Below, in pieces: positions 9,179 through 17,980 of a stretch of DNA of 64,000 nt. Within the stretch, counting starts at the first letter, position 1, and every line of letters begins with the position of its first letter. The translations under genes and the position numbers were made by a program. Location: positions 310,001 through 374,000 of the forward strand of contig NZ_CAMPOV010000003.1 of the NCBI RefSeq assembly GCF_946892675.1. Direction: 5' to 3'. The DNA is from Arthrobacter sp. Marseille-P9274. GTDB taxonomy: Bacteria; Actinomycetota; Actinomycetes; Actinomycetales; Micrococcaceae. The notes beneath the pieces were generated by a model that had not been told where the DNA came from, searched no databases, and saw only the letters and a program-made list of their open reading frames with translations.

Positions 9179-10501
9179 ATGTCCCACACCACTCAAACCG
9201 GGGCCGGAGTCGTGGCCGCGGAGCGTCAGCGGAAGGCGAAGAAGGCCACCGCCGTTGCCGCGTTCGGCACGTTCATCGAGTACTACGACTTCAGCGTCTT
9301 CGGCTACGTCGCCGCGACAATCGCCGTGGTGTTCTTCCCCGAAGGTGACCCGGTGGCGGGCCTGCTCAACACCTTCCTGGTGTTCGGTACCGCCTTCCTG
9401 GTCCGCCCGCTGGGCGCGATTTTCTTCGGGCGCATCGGGGACCGGTTCGGCCGGCGTGCCAGCCTGGTCGGCTCCGTGATCCTGATGAGCGCCGCGGCCG
9501 GCCTGACCGCGGTACTGCCGACCTACGCGCAGATCGGCATCTGGGCCCCGATCCTGCTGGGCCTGCTCAGGATGCTGCAGGGCCTCTCCGCCGGCGGCGA
9601 GATCGGCGGCGCCGCCACCTATATCCGCGAGTGGGCACCCGCGGAGCGCCGCAACCTCTACATCTCCTTCATCCCCAGTGTCGGCGTGCTGGGCAAGGCC
9701 GGCGCCGCGGGCCTTGCCGCCCTCGCGGCCACCCTTGTTCCCGCCGCACAGATGGAATCGTGGGGATGGCGGATCCCGTTCCTGCTCGCGATCCCGCTGG
9801 GCATCCTCTGCCTGATCATGCGGCTGAAGATCGAGGACAGCCCTGAATTCACCTCCAGTGCTAACAAGGGCGAGACAACCCGCGCCCCCATCGTGGAGCT
9901 GTTCCGCAACCACCGCTCCCGCCTCAGCAAGGTCTTCCTCATCGCACTCGTGCAGAACATCGGCACCTACATCGGCACCGTCTACGTCGCGGTCTACTTC
10001 AGCACCGTCCTGGACTTCTCCAAAGCCGAAGCCTCCACCATCGTCCTGATCGCCGTCGCCTCCGCGGCGCTGCTGATCCCCCTGGCCGGACAGCTCGGCA
10101 GCCGCATCGGCAGCAAGCGCCTGCTGACCTACTCCTACATCGCCTACATCGTGATCACGTTCCCCTCGTTCATGCTCATGAACGCCGGCTCGCTGTCGCT
10201 GGCGATCTTCGGCCTGCTGCTGGGCATGCTGCCCTACGCCCTCTGCCAGGCGGGCACCTACGCCTCGATGCCTGAATTCTTCCCCGTGGAGGTCCGCCAC
10301 TCCGGCGTCGCCTTCGGCCACAGCGTCGGAGCCGTCATCGGCGGCGCCGGAGCCCCGTACGTGGCGACCTGGCTCATCGACTCCACCGGCAACACCATGA
10401 TCCCGGCCTACATGCTCGTGATCTTCGGCCTCCTCGGGCTCGTAACCGTGCTCGGCCTGGTCCGCACCAACACCAATTCCACCTCCCACCTCTACCGCTG
10501 A
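9179..10501 (+). CDS. MHS-family (metabolite:H+ symporter) MFS transporter
   Basis: 440 residues, 12 predicted membrane spans. The N-terminus AAFGTFIEYYDFSVFGYVAA is the hallmark of the metabolite:H+ symporter group (KgtP, ProP, ShiA, CitA). FFGRIGDRFGRRASLVGSVILMSAAAG is the conserved loop 2-3, and LRMLQGLSAGGEIGGAATYIREWAP the loop after helix 4. These carriers import small carboxylates or zwitterions. The gene has a good AGGAG site and leads an operon: its stop is 8 bases before the dehydrogenase start. With a 2-hydroxyacid dehydrogenase and an RraA-like aldolase downstream, a hydroxy- or oxo-acid substrate is likely. Confidence 0.88.
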   Translation: MSHTTQTGAGVVAAERQRKAKKATAVAAFGTFIEYYDFSVFGYVAATIAVVFFPEGDPVAGLLNTFLVFGTAFLVRPLGAIFFGRIGDRFGRRASLVGSVILMSAAAGLTAVLPTYAQIGIWAPILLGLLRMLQGLSAGGEIGGAATYIREWAPAERRNLYISFIPSVGVLGKAGAAGLAALAATLVPAAQMESWGWRIPFLLAIPLGILCLIMRLKIEDSPEFTSSANKGETTRAPIVELFRNHRSRLSKVFLIALVQNIGTYIGTVYVAVYFSTVLDFSKAEASTIVLIAVASAALLIPLAGQLGSRIGSKRLLTYSYIAYIVITFPSFMLMNAGSLSLAIFGLLLGMLPYALCQAGTYASMPEFFPVEVRHSGVAFGHSVGAVIGGAGAPYVATWLIDSTGNTMIPAYMLVIFGLLGLVTVLGLVRTNTNSTSHLYR

Positions 10502-10509
10502 GGAAAAAG

Positions 10510-11496
10510 ATGCACACCTTCTACGTCTCCGATCCGATCCACCCCGACGTGCTGGATGAACTGAACACGCTTGGGCAGGTGCACCTGGGCTACGGCGAAA
10601 ACGCCGTCCCCTACGCACTCATCAGCGACCAGGTCGACGCCGTCCTGCTCCGGGCCGAACGCTTCGACCGGGAGAAAATCCAGGCCTCCCCCCGGCTGCG
10701 CATCATCGCCCGGCACGGAGTCGGGTCCGACAATGTGGACATCAGCGCCGCAACGGAGGCCGGGGTTTTTGTCACCGTCACCCCGGGCAGCAATAGCCGG
10801 GCCGTAGCAGAACATGTCTTCGCCCTCCTCCTCGCCCTGGCCCGCAAAGTCCCCTACGGGGCCTGGGAAACCGCCGCAGGCCGCTGGGATGAGGCCAAGG
10901 CAAACATGAACGGTTTCGAATTGCATGGCAAAACACTGGGCCTGCTCGGCTTCGGGAACATTGCCCGGATGGTGCTTTCCATCGCCCAGGGGTTCGGTAT
11001 GAAGGCCCTGGTCCACGACCCCTTCGTGGAGCCCTCCGTCATCGGCGCCGCAGGTGCGCTGCCCGCCAGCCGCGACGAGGTCCTCGCCGAATCCGATGTT
11101 GTGAGCCTGCACTTGCCACTCACGGAAGAGACCACGCAGCTCATCAACGCGGACACTCTCGCCGCCATGCGCCCAGGCTCCGTGCTGATCAACACCTCCC
11201 GCGGCGGTCTCATCGACGAACCCGCCCTCGTCGCCGCACTCACCGGTGGCCACTTGGCAGCAGCGGCACTTGATGTCGTGCAGGGCGAATCCGTGGACAT
11301 GAAGAACCCGCTGCCGCACTCGGGTCTGCCCATCGGCGGTTTGCCCAACCTCATCGTCACTCCGCACGTGGGCGGCCAAAGCTCCGAAGCGTTCCTCGCC
11401 GCCGGAACCGGTGCGCTGGCCGCCATCCGACAGGTGCTGGCCGGCGAACACCCGGCCCACGCGCTGAATACCGTCCCCGCACCCGCTTACAAGTAG
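10510..11496 (+). CDS. D-isomer-specific 2-hydroxyacid dehydrogenase (NAD-dependent)
   Basis: 328 residues of the formate/glycerate dehydrogenase family. The NAD-binding turn is TLGLLGFGNIARMVLSIAQGFG near residues 140-160. Catalytic elements are the Arg in LINTSRGGLIDEPALVAAL, a downstream Glu, and the His in VTPHVGGQSSEAFLAAG. A substrate-domain Gly-His motif, RHGVGSDNVDISAATE, is also present. It interconverts a 2-hydroxy acid and a 2-oxo acid in the cytoplasm. The start ATG follows GAGGAAAAAG, which overlaps the end of the transporter gene. Next downstream is an RraA-type aldolase, so the pathway probably runs hydroxy acid, oxo acid, then C-C cleavage. Confidence 0.9.
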   Translation: MHTFYVSDPIHPDVLDELNTLGQVHLGYGENAVPYALISDQVDAVLLRAERFDREKIQASPRLRIIARHGVGSDNVDISAATEAGVFVTVTPGSNSRAVAEHVFALLLALARKVPYGAWETAAGRWDEAKANMNGFELHGKTLGLLGFGNIARMVLSIAQGFGMKALVHDPFVEPSVIGAAGALPASRDEVLAESDVVSLHLPLTEETTQLINADTLAAMRPGSVLINTSRGGLIDEPALVAALTGGHLAAAALDVVQGESVDMKNPLPHSGLPIGGLPNLIVTPHVGGQSSEAFLAAGTGALAAIRQVLAGEHPAHALNTVPAPAYK

Positions 11497-11515
11497 CACC
11501 GGAAGAAACCAATCC

Positions 11516-12151
11516 ATGATTATCACCGCCTCCACCGACTCCCTCCAGCTCACCCCCGAATGGAACCGGCCCGACCCGCGCCTGATCCAGGAACTGGGTA
11601 GCTTCCCCACAGCCCTCATCGGTGATGCCCAAGCGCGTATAGGGCTTATGCACTCGGCCATTCGCTCCGTTACGCCGGGGCTGAAAATGGCCGGAACGGT
11701 TCTGCCCATCCACACGAGAGAGGGCGACAACCTTGCTATCCACCGCGCCCTTGACGACGCTCAGAGGGGAGACGTTCTGGTCATCAACGCCAACAGCGAA
11801 ACTAACCGGGCCTGTTTCGGAGGTATCCTCGGCGAGCTCTGTATCGCCCGGGGCATTGCCGGCGTCGTGATCGACGGCGCCACCCGGGACGTAGATGAAC
11901 TTCTCGCCCTCGACCTGCCCACCTTCGCCCGCGGCATCAGCCCCGCCGGCCCCTTCAAGTACGGACCCGGAGCCATCGGCACCCCCGTCGCCTGCGGCAA
12001 CGTCGTCTGCAACCCCGGTGACGCGATCATGGGCGACGGCGACGGCATCGTTGTCGTCCCGCAGCACCTGATAACCACGGCCATTGAAAACACCCGTAAG
12101 CAACAGGCCACCGAAGAAGGAATCCGCGCCCGGATCCCGGTCCTGACCTAA
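11516..12151 (+). CDS. RraA-like protein, probable 4-hydroxy-4-methyl-2-oxoglutarate/oxaloacetate aldolase
   Basis: 211 residues. LIQELGSFPTALIGDAQ near the N-terminus, then GGILGELCIARGIAGVVIDGATRDVDEL, gives the conserved G-G-x-L-G-E and the Arg-Asp pair that binds metal and the carboxylate in class II HMG aldolases. VVCNPGDAIMGDGDGIVVVP closes the domain. RraA itself (RNase E inhibitor) shares this fold, but with a hydroxyacid dehydrogenase and a metabolite symporter in the same operon an aldolase or decarboxylase role for a 4-hydroxy-2-oxo acid is far more likely. It lies 19 bases after the dehydrogenase. Confidence 0.85.
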   Translation: MIITASTDSLQLTPEWNRPDPRLIQELGSFPTALIGDAQARIGLMHSAIRSVTPGLKMAGTVLPIHTREGDNLAIHRALDDAQRGDVLVINANSETNRACFGGILGELCIARGIAGVVIDGATRDVDELLALDLPTFARGISPAGPFKYGPGAIGTPVACGNVVCNPGDAIMGDGDGIVVVPQHLITTAIENTRKQQATEEGIRARIPVLT

Positions 12152-12161
12152 CCGACACATG

Positions 12162-12205
12162 TGCCCTGCCCCCGCTGCCGCTCACCAGTTGCCCGGGGCA
12201 GGGCA
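12162..12205 (+). terminator. GC-rich stem-loop after the aldolase gene
   Basis: TGCCCTGCCCC at 12162-12172 pairs perfectly with GGGGCAGGGCA at 12195-12205 around a 22-base loop. There is no T-run, so it may act as a partial terminator or an RNA-stability element between the aldolase and the small downstream gene. Confidence 0.4.
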
Positions 12206-12235
12206 TCCCTCTCACACCGCACTGGAAACCACCTG

Positions 12236-12526
12236 ATGAACTACTTGAAATTCGATGACTGGGCCAGACTGCTCGGCGCCCACGTGGAAGCATGGCAAAA
12301 CGGCACCCTGCTGGAGACCGGCATCGTGGACAGCGTCACACCCGATGCTGCCATTGCCTGGTTAATCTCCGATCCAACCGGCGAACGGTTCCTTCTAGAG
12401 AAGGCCAACCGGGTCGAGTTGCGGATCGACAGAGACCAATTCATCCGACGGTTGGAACCAGCAAACACACCGCCAGGCGCTAGGCTGGGGCGCGTTCTCA
12501 GGCGCGTGAACAACCAACAGCCGTGA
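12236..12526 (+). CDS. Small hypothetical protein, last gene of the hydroxyacid operon
   Basis: 96 residues, acidic to basic along its length, with no membrane segment or signal peptide. It begins MNYLKFDDWARLLGAHVEAWQNG and contains a DPTGERFLLEKANRVELRID stretch, suggesting a small beta-rich fold. I do not recognise the family. It follows the aldolase by 84 bases, across a GC stem-loop, on the same strand, so co-transcription is plausible. The upstream sequence has only a weak ribosome-binding site. I consider it a real gene because its codon pattern matches its neighbours. Confidence 0.55.
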   Translation: MNYLKFDDWARLLGAHVEAWQNGTLLETGIVDSVTPDAAIAWLISDPTGERFLLEKANRVELRIDRDQFIRRLEPANTPPGARLGRVLRRVNNQQP

Positions 12527-12631
12527 TCAAGTCCGAGATTTCAATTGTCAGGTTGCGGCACGCTCGGACCTGAACGCCGATTGGACCGTCGCTTAAGCCG
12601 GTCCCTCACCCCGACATGGATGAGCGAGAGC

Positions 12632-13200
12632 TTATGCAAGGAAGTAGGCGGACAGCTTCACCGGCTCCCAGCGCTCCGGATCCATCCTGCTTCGGTCGCT
12701 GTCTTCAGGGGTCAGGCTCAGCGTGAGGAAGTATTCCTCGTCGACCTGCTCGACCCGCGGGAAGATCACGTTGCCCTGCGTCCACCATGTCGGTGTGCAG
12801 GATGCGGGGAGACCCGGGGTAGTGGTTGCCGGCCAGCGTCAGCCCGTCGAACTCCTTCGCGATCTCCTTGCCCTCCGGGGTGCGCTTGGCCGGAACAGCA
12901 CGATTGTTTGATCCGTCGCGACGCCACCCGGCCGGCAGTTCCTCATGGCGTGAGTCCATGGTGAACCCGAGGACAGTGAAGCCGCCGTAATGGTCTGGCA
13001 GAACGCCCAGCGGCCCGCGGTTGCCGCCGAGGGGTAGGCGTGATGGAACTGCACACCGAACTTGAAGCCCACATCGACCGGTGGCGGCTGTGCGGATACT
13101 TGGACAGTTCTTCCCGGTGCAGCTTCCCGGTCAGCAAGCCCACGGCGACATCGCTGGCGGTGGTGGCGGCCAGGAGGTGGTTGGCGGCCGCCGAGCCTGA
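12632..13200 (-). pseudogene. Decayed gene of unknown family (several frameshifts)
   Basis: On the minus strand four consecutive reading-frame pieces make continuous protein-like text but lie in different frames: one with HLLAATTASDVAVGLLTGKL and HREELSKYPHS, one with PPVDVGFKFGVQFHHAYPSA, one with LGVLPDHYGGFTVLGFTMDS, ELPAGWRRDGSNN and TLAGNHYPGSPRILHTDMVD, and a last one with GNVIFPRVEQVDEEYFLTLS ending in VKLSAYFLA and a stop at 12632-12634. At least three frameshifts are needed to join them. I do not recognise the family. It lies just downstream of the amino-acid permease and was probably once its operon partner. Confidence 0.6.
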
Positions 13201-13225
13201 TCAGGGCCGGCGGCCGCCGGCCCGC

Positions 13226-14662
13226 TCAGGCACCGTGGCCATGGGCTTCGGCTTCTTCCTCCAGGGCCTCCGCAAGGTCTTCGGCCTCGGTATGCTCGTG
13301 CGGACCGACCGGGCTGAGCTGGCGACGGTAGCGGATCAGGCCAATCGCCACGACCATGACAGCGAGCCCGATGGAGAGGAGCAGCGACTCGCGCGTGCTG
13401 TCGAGGAAGAGCATTCCCACGATCATGGCCGTGATGACGATGATCGAGATCCAAGTCAGATACGGAAACAGCCACATCCGGAGCGTGAGCTTGGTGCCGG
13501 CGGCGTCGGCGTGGCGGCGCAGAATGAGCTGCGAGCAGGCGATGACGAGCCACACGAACAGGGCGATCGCACCCGAAGTGTTCACCAGGAACAGGAAGAC
13601 GGTGTCCGGCCAGAGATAGTTCAACCCGACTGTAATAAAGCCCACGACCGTCGACGCGAGGACTGCACTGACCGGCACGCCGCGCCTTGAGACATGGCTC
13701 CAGGAGCCCGGAGCGTCGCCCCGGGTCGAAAGGGAGAAGATCATGCGGCTCGCAGTGTAGAGGCCCGAGTTCAGGCAGGACAGTACCGAAGTAAGCACCA
13801 CGACATCCATGATCGTCCCGGCGGCGGGGATGCCGAAGCTCTCGATCACCGCGACGTAGGGACTCTTGGCCACAGACGCGTCGTCCCACGGCAGCAGGGT
13901 CACTACGACCGCGATGGAGCCGATATAGAAGATCAGGATCCGCCACACCGTGGAATTAACGGCCTTGCGGACGGCGGTGACAGGGTCGGAGGACTCGCCG
14001 GCGGCGATGGTGGCGATCTCCGCACCGAAGAAGGAGAACACAACGACGAGGATGCCGGCCAGGACAGCGCTGGCGCCGTTGGGCATGAATCCGCCGTGGC
14101 CCACGAGATTCGTCAGGCCCGGGGCCGGGACGCCCGGCATGAGGCCCAGGATCGCGATGACCCCGGCAATGAGGAAGAGGACAATGGCAGTGACCTTGAT
14201 GGAGGCAAACCAGAACTCGAACTCGCCGTAGGACTTCACGCTCCACACGTTCGTGAGGGTGAGCAGGACCATCAGTACCAGGGCCCAGATCCACTGGTCG
14301 ACGCCCGGGACCCAGCGGTGCATGATCGCCGCACCGGCGGTGGCCTCGATGCCCAGCACAATGATCCAGAACCAGGCGTAGAGCCAGCCGATGCTGAAGC
14401 CGGCCCAGCGGCCAAGGGCCTTGTCCGCATAGGCGGAGAACGAACCTGTCTCCGGGTTGGCAGTGGCCATCTCGCCTAGCATGCGCATGACGAGGACGAC
14501 GACGATGCCCGCGGCTATGTAGGCGAGCAGGATGCCGGGGCCGGCCTGCTGGATCGCCGCGCCGGAGCCAACGAACAGACCCGCCCCGATGACGCCGGCG
14601 ATGGCGATCATCGATAGATGCCGGGGCTTGAGGGTCTTCTTGAGTTCGCGGTGGGAAGCCAT
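13226..14662 (-). CDS. Amino-acid permease of the APC superfamily (AAT/GABA permease type)
   Basis: 478 residues with 12 predicted spans. The N-terminus HLSMIAIAGVIGAGLFVGSGAAIQQAGPG is the AAT-family helix 1 with the unwound GxGLF-type substrate motif, followed by MRMLGEMATANPETGSFSAYA. Helix 6 (FSFFGAEIATIAAGES) is also typical of AnsP, GabP and ProY relatives. A His/Glu-rich C-terminal tail ends the protein. The ATG at 14662 is preceded by GGAAG. An upstream extension lacks family similarity. It probably imports an amino acid or gamma-aminobutyrate by proton symport. The gene downstream on the same strand is decayed. Confidence 0.88.
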   Translation of the reverse strand: MASHRELKKTLKPRHLSMIAIAGVIGAGLFVGSGAAIQQAGPGILLAYIAAGIVVVLVMRMLGEMATANPETGSFSAYADKALGRWAGFSIGWLYAWFWIIVLGIEATAGAAIMHRWVPGVDQWIWALVLMVLLTLTNVWSVKSYGEFEFWFASIKVTAIVLFLIAGVIAILGLMPGVPAPGLTNLVGHGGFMPNGASAVLAGILVVVFSFFGAEIATIAAGESSDPVTAVRKAVNSTVWRILIFYIGSIAVVVTLLPWDDASVAKSPYVAVIESFGIPAAGTIMDVVVLTSVLSCLNSGLYTASRMIFSLSTRGDAPGSWSHVSRRGVPVSAVLASTVVGFITVGLNYLWPDTVFLFLVNTSGAIALFVWLVIACSQLILRRHADAAGTKLTLRMWLFPYLTWISIIVITAMIVGMLFLDSTRESLLLSIGLAVMVVAIGLIRYRRQLSPVGPHEHTEAEDLAEALEEEAEAHGHGA

Positions 14663-15193
14663 GAGGCTCACTTCCTTGGATGAACAAAGTCGGATCCGAT
14701 AGTGAGTGCACTGGCCTCTGCGAAATCGGCATTCGCCTCGGAGACCCTGCAAAGGATGGGCTAACTACTGGCCATCGGGCACGGCACCGCCCATTTATAG
14801 GCTCAACATTGAGCGGAGAACGGCATGGAGTCAAGCAATTTTGAGTCCGCGCCGGCATCTTGGATTCCGTTCCCACGGAGCCTGGATGCCGGCGTCGTTT
14901 TCTCCCTGCCGCGTTGCACAACGCGTCCGCGGCCCGTGTGGCATAAGGTACTGATGGACCGGACTGCGCAGCCCCGGGACGCCAACGCGAAGGGGTAGGT
15001 GCGGTAGCCGCAGAGCTCCGGGGCCGCCGATCTTCTCGCGGAACGCGGCGGCGGCGATCCGATAGGCATCCTCCCTAGACTTGCGTTTCGCCAGGTGCGC
15101 GGCGATGGTCTCCGGCTGGCGGGACTTGAAACAGCAGCTGGTGCGGTCCGTGACCGTGAGGCCGGCGAGCGGGAACTCGCGGCGCGCAACGGT
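14663..15193. other. Intergenic region with a possible short remnant
   Basis: No convincing complete gene. On the minus strand about 15190-14985 reads as plausible protein text (FPLAGLTVTDRTSCCFKSRQ, then ETIAAHLAKRKSREDAYRIA) but has no recognised family, no clear start and an early end, so it may be a gene remnant. The permease promoter should lie near 14670-14760. Confidence 0.35.
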
Positions 15194-15934
15194 TCAGCAG
15201 GGCAGGCTCGCGGGCAGCTGCATGGTGGTGGGGATGATCGGGCCCTTGTTGTCGGCGCCCCGGTAGGCCCGGCATAGTAGGCCGCGGCCGGCGAGCCGGG
15301 CTTTGATCTGCCCGATCGCGGTCGGGATGAAACCGTTCCAGGCCATGTGCATGAGGACGGTGTCTCCGGCCCCGGCGGCCGATGCCGCCGCTACCACCTG
15401 CGCTCGGGTCTTGCCGGTCCAGTCCATGGTGTCCGTGCCCCAGAGCCAGATCTTCATCCCCGCGCGGGCGTAGCCGCAGCGGACGTTGGCGTTCACCGCA
15501 CCGTAGGGCGGGCGTCCGTAGTTGCTGCCCGCCCCCGGGGCCCGGGAGATTTCGCGGGCGACGGCGGCGCACTTGAGCTTGCGCAGGTCCGGGTGGGTGA
15601 TGCTGTGGTTGATCACGTACTGTCCGCGGTCGCGGGCGTACTGGGCGATGTTGATGCCGGCGCCGTCCAGGTACCCGCGGATGCAGTTGCCGGTCGGGGC
15701 GATGACCAGGCCGATGTTCTTCTTTTTCGCGTAGTTGACCACGCTCGTGAAGGCACCCAGGGTGAGTGGGCAGTCGTCGTAGGTGAGTATGACGCGTTTG
15801 CTGTAGTTCGGGCCACGGTAGACGTTGTAGGCCACGGCTGCCGCGGCCGGCGCGGCAGGGACCAGCAGGCCCAGGACCAGGGCGGCCGCGGACAGAATGG
15901 ACAGGATAAACCGGATCGTGGTGCGAGTGCGCAT
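15194..15934 (-). CDS. Secreted polysaccharide deacetylase (NodB/CE4 fold)
   Basis: 246 residues beginning with a signal peptide (basic MRTRTTIRF, then a hydrophobic core and an Ala-rich cleavage region near residue 32). CE4 motifs occur in order: TYDDCP (motif 1; the usual TFDDGP with both metal/catalytic Asp kept but Gly changed to Cys), NHSITHPDL (motif 2, metal-binding His pair), GRPPYGAVN (motif 3), WGTDTMDW (motif 4) and VLMHMAW (motif 5). The protein would act outside the cell on chitin oligomers or peptidoglycan. It stands alone. The substrate cannot be decided from sequence. Confidence 0.82.
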   Translation of the reverse strand: MRTRTTIRFILSILSAAALVLGLLVPAAPAAAAVAYNVYRGPNYSKRVILTYDDCPLTLGAFTSVVNYAKKKNIGLVIAPTGNCIRGYLDGAGINIAQYARDRGQYVINHSITHPDLRKLKCAAVAREISRAPGAGSNYGRPPYGAVNANVRCGYARAGMKIWLWGTDTMDWTGKTRAQVVAAASAAGAGDTVLMHMAWNGFIPTAIGQIKARLAGRGLLCRAYRGADNKGPIIPTTMQLPASLPC

Positions 15935-16668
15935 GATGTCCCCTGTTTCCCCAGCCTGCGTCCCCGGGGCGCAGGCTCCTCACAGGGTACGTCCGGGCCC
16001 GGCCTGACCCGTGGCAGCTCCGCGGCGTGTCCCGACACGTCCACCGGACGCTGGCAGGCCTGCACAATCCTCAGATGTCAGATCCAGATGTTGTCGCATA
16101 AGCCGGTCCTTCACCGTGACGCTAGAACTTGAGAATTTATGCATTGGCCTGAATGGTGAGCGGGCGGCTTTGCGCCAGCGCTGCTGGCCTTCGAACCGTT
16201 CCCACGGGTATGGTGCAGCGGGACGCTCGCCCTGAACATAGTCACGGTTATCGGCGAAGTGAAGACGGCCAGTTCTCACAATGCTTTCCCCGCGTTTCGA
16301 CAAACTGCTCGGCGGCCATGGCGTCTTCTTCGGCTCGGTAGTAAAAACTGGGTCATCTTCCGTATCGAGGGGCCACCGAGCCGGCAATAAATCCTTGGCC
16401 GAACTTCGGTTACTGGCTGTCCAATCGAGTTCGCTCGAGACGCCATTGACTTACGAGGCAGGACTGGACTTACTATCGGGTCCTGCCTCGAGGTTTTATC
16501 AGCTCCAAGGCAGTTGGTTCTTGCCCAGACCATCCATGCATCTCGATCGGTTGTCTGCTCGCTGGCAAGTTGGCGGACGAACGACGACGGCGATATTCGG
16601 TCCTGCTGTTGGTGGAGGCTCAAGCGGCAACGCCTGTAGCGCTACTAACGGGTCGTTACTAGCGCTAC
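15935..16668. other. Long intergenic region with an orphan terminator
   Basis: This 734-base stretch has several short overlapping frames but none with family-like sequence or a ribosome-binding site. The minus-strand frame around 16387-16150 reads fairly protein-like but is unrecognised. The clearest element is the rho-independent terminator at 16454-16497, which implies that a transcript ends here even though no gene leads into it. Confidence 0.45.
16454..16497 (+). terminator. Rho-independent terminator with no assigned gene
   Basis: CGAGGCAGGAC (16454-16464) pairs perfectly with GTCCTGCCTCG (16480-16490) over a 15-base loop and is followed by AGGTTTTA. This is the best classic terminator in the window on the plus strand. 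Nothing upstream on that strand looks like a gene. Confidence 0.6.
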
Positions 16669-17828
16669 TTAGCCGATGAAGATTTGCATGAGGTCCTCGC
16701 CGACGATCAGTTGACCGGAGTATCCTTTCCGGGCCGTTTTTTTCCATTTCGCTTTGGGCCAGGTTTGCGGCACGAAATGGTTGAGTACGAGTGTTTTGGC
16801 GCCTGCTCGTTCGGCTATCGATCCGACGATCCCGGCTTCTGTGTGGGCTTTTAGCAGGTGTTGGACGAGTGCTTCCTGGGCGGGGGTGCGGGGATGGGGG
16901 TAGTATTCGTCCACCCATTCGCCAGAGATCACCTCATGTACCAAGACATCGGTGTCTTGGGCGAGCGTCACCAGATTTTCGCATGGTCCTGTGTCTCCGG
17001 AGAACACGATGGAGCCGTCGTCCGTTTCGAATCTGTAGGAGAGGGCGGGGAATACGGGGGCGTGCTGGACCAAGGTTGTGGTCACTTTCACGCGGTCATC
17101 TTCGTAGACATCTACAGGGTCCATGTCCGGGGACGGGTTGTTGTTCGGGTCAGCTGTAGCCCAGGCTGGAAGTTCGACGTCCCTGGCTTCCACTACCTGT
17201 GCCGGTATCAGGAAGCGGTTATCGCGGGCACGGTCATTGAAGTCAGTCGCCATGGCCTGAACGAGGAGGTTCCACATCTCCCGCGTGCCGGGTGTGGGAT
17301 TTTGGGGGGGGCGACAACGGGAGGCGCAGCACCTTCGCCGAAGAGTGGCGGGAGTACGCCGCGGTTACCGGGTCCGATGAGTTTGACCGGTAGGTCGGCT
17401 TTTTGTAGTCCGTTGAAGAGGCCTGCGTTAAGCAAGGCAGACAGGTCGGTGATGTGATCGGAATGCAGGTGGGTCAGGAAGACTGCTCTCAGCTGGTCCA
17501 AGGGCCCGTTCAAGGGGTGTTGCCATGTTCCCAGACGTGCATTCCGAGCCTGTCGAAGGACTCCGTCCCCTGCGTCGATTATGTAGTAGCGGTCCCCGAC
17601 TACAACGGCCGAAGATATTCCTTCGCTCTTGGCGCCTGGCATGTAGGTGGGGCCACCAGCCGTTCCCAGCAACACGACGCGGGTACGGCTGGTCGTATTT
17701 CCGTGTTGAACCGGTTTCCGATCGGAGGCCGCCGCCGGTCGCGTAGATGCCAACAGGCCTGCTGTTGCCAGGCCGCCGCCGATGATGCTTCGTCGGGTGA
17801 GGCCATTGCTCGTGGGGTTCAAGTTCAT
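16669..17828 (-). pseudogene. Tat-exported metallo-beta-lactamase-fold hydrolase, broken by a frameshift in a G8 run
   Basis: The N-terminal part begins with a twin-arginine signal (LTRRSIIGGGLATAGLLAS) and has RVVLLGTAGGPTYMPG, IIDAGDGVLRQ and the metal motif FLTHLHSDHITDL. The C-terminal part continues in another frame with LVQHAPVFPALSYRFETDDG, IVFSGDTGPCENLV (third metal-ligand motif), HEVISGEW and VLNHFVP. The shift falls in eight consecutive G at 17304-17311; a ninth G, or six, would restore a roughly 385-residue RNase Z/arylsulfatase-like MBL hydrolase. Whether this is a real mutation, slippage-based switching or a sequencing error cannot be told. It is downstream of the NTF2-like gene on the same strand. 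Confidence 0.8.
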
Positions 17829-17980
17829 CCTTTCAATGCATGCGAGGGACTATGGCCCGATCAAGACAGCGGAGTGAGCTGCTGCGGAGCTGAAACGTGA
17901 GTGCCACAAGGGTCGGTTACTGCTGGTTTCAGTTCTTCGGATACGCCATGGCGGCATAGTGTGTAGGGCCCCCTTTGGTA

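Noticed and set aside
9086-10618. Long open frame on the minus strand opposite the MHS transporter
   Set aside because: It is rich in Gly, Asp and Gln and lacks any domain pattern. It mirrors the third-position GC bias of the transporter gene and has no ribosome-binding site.
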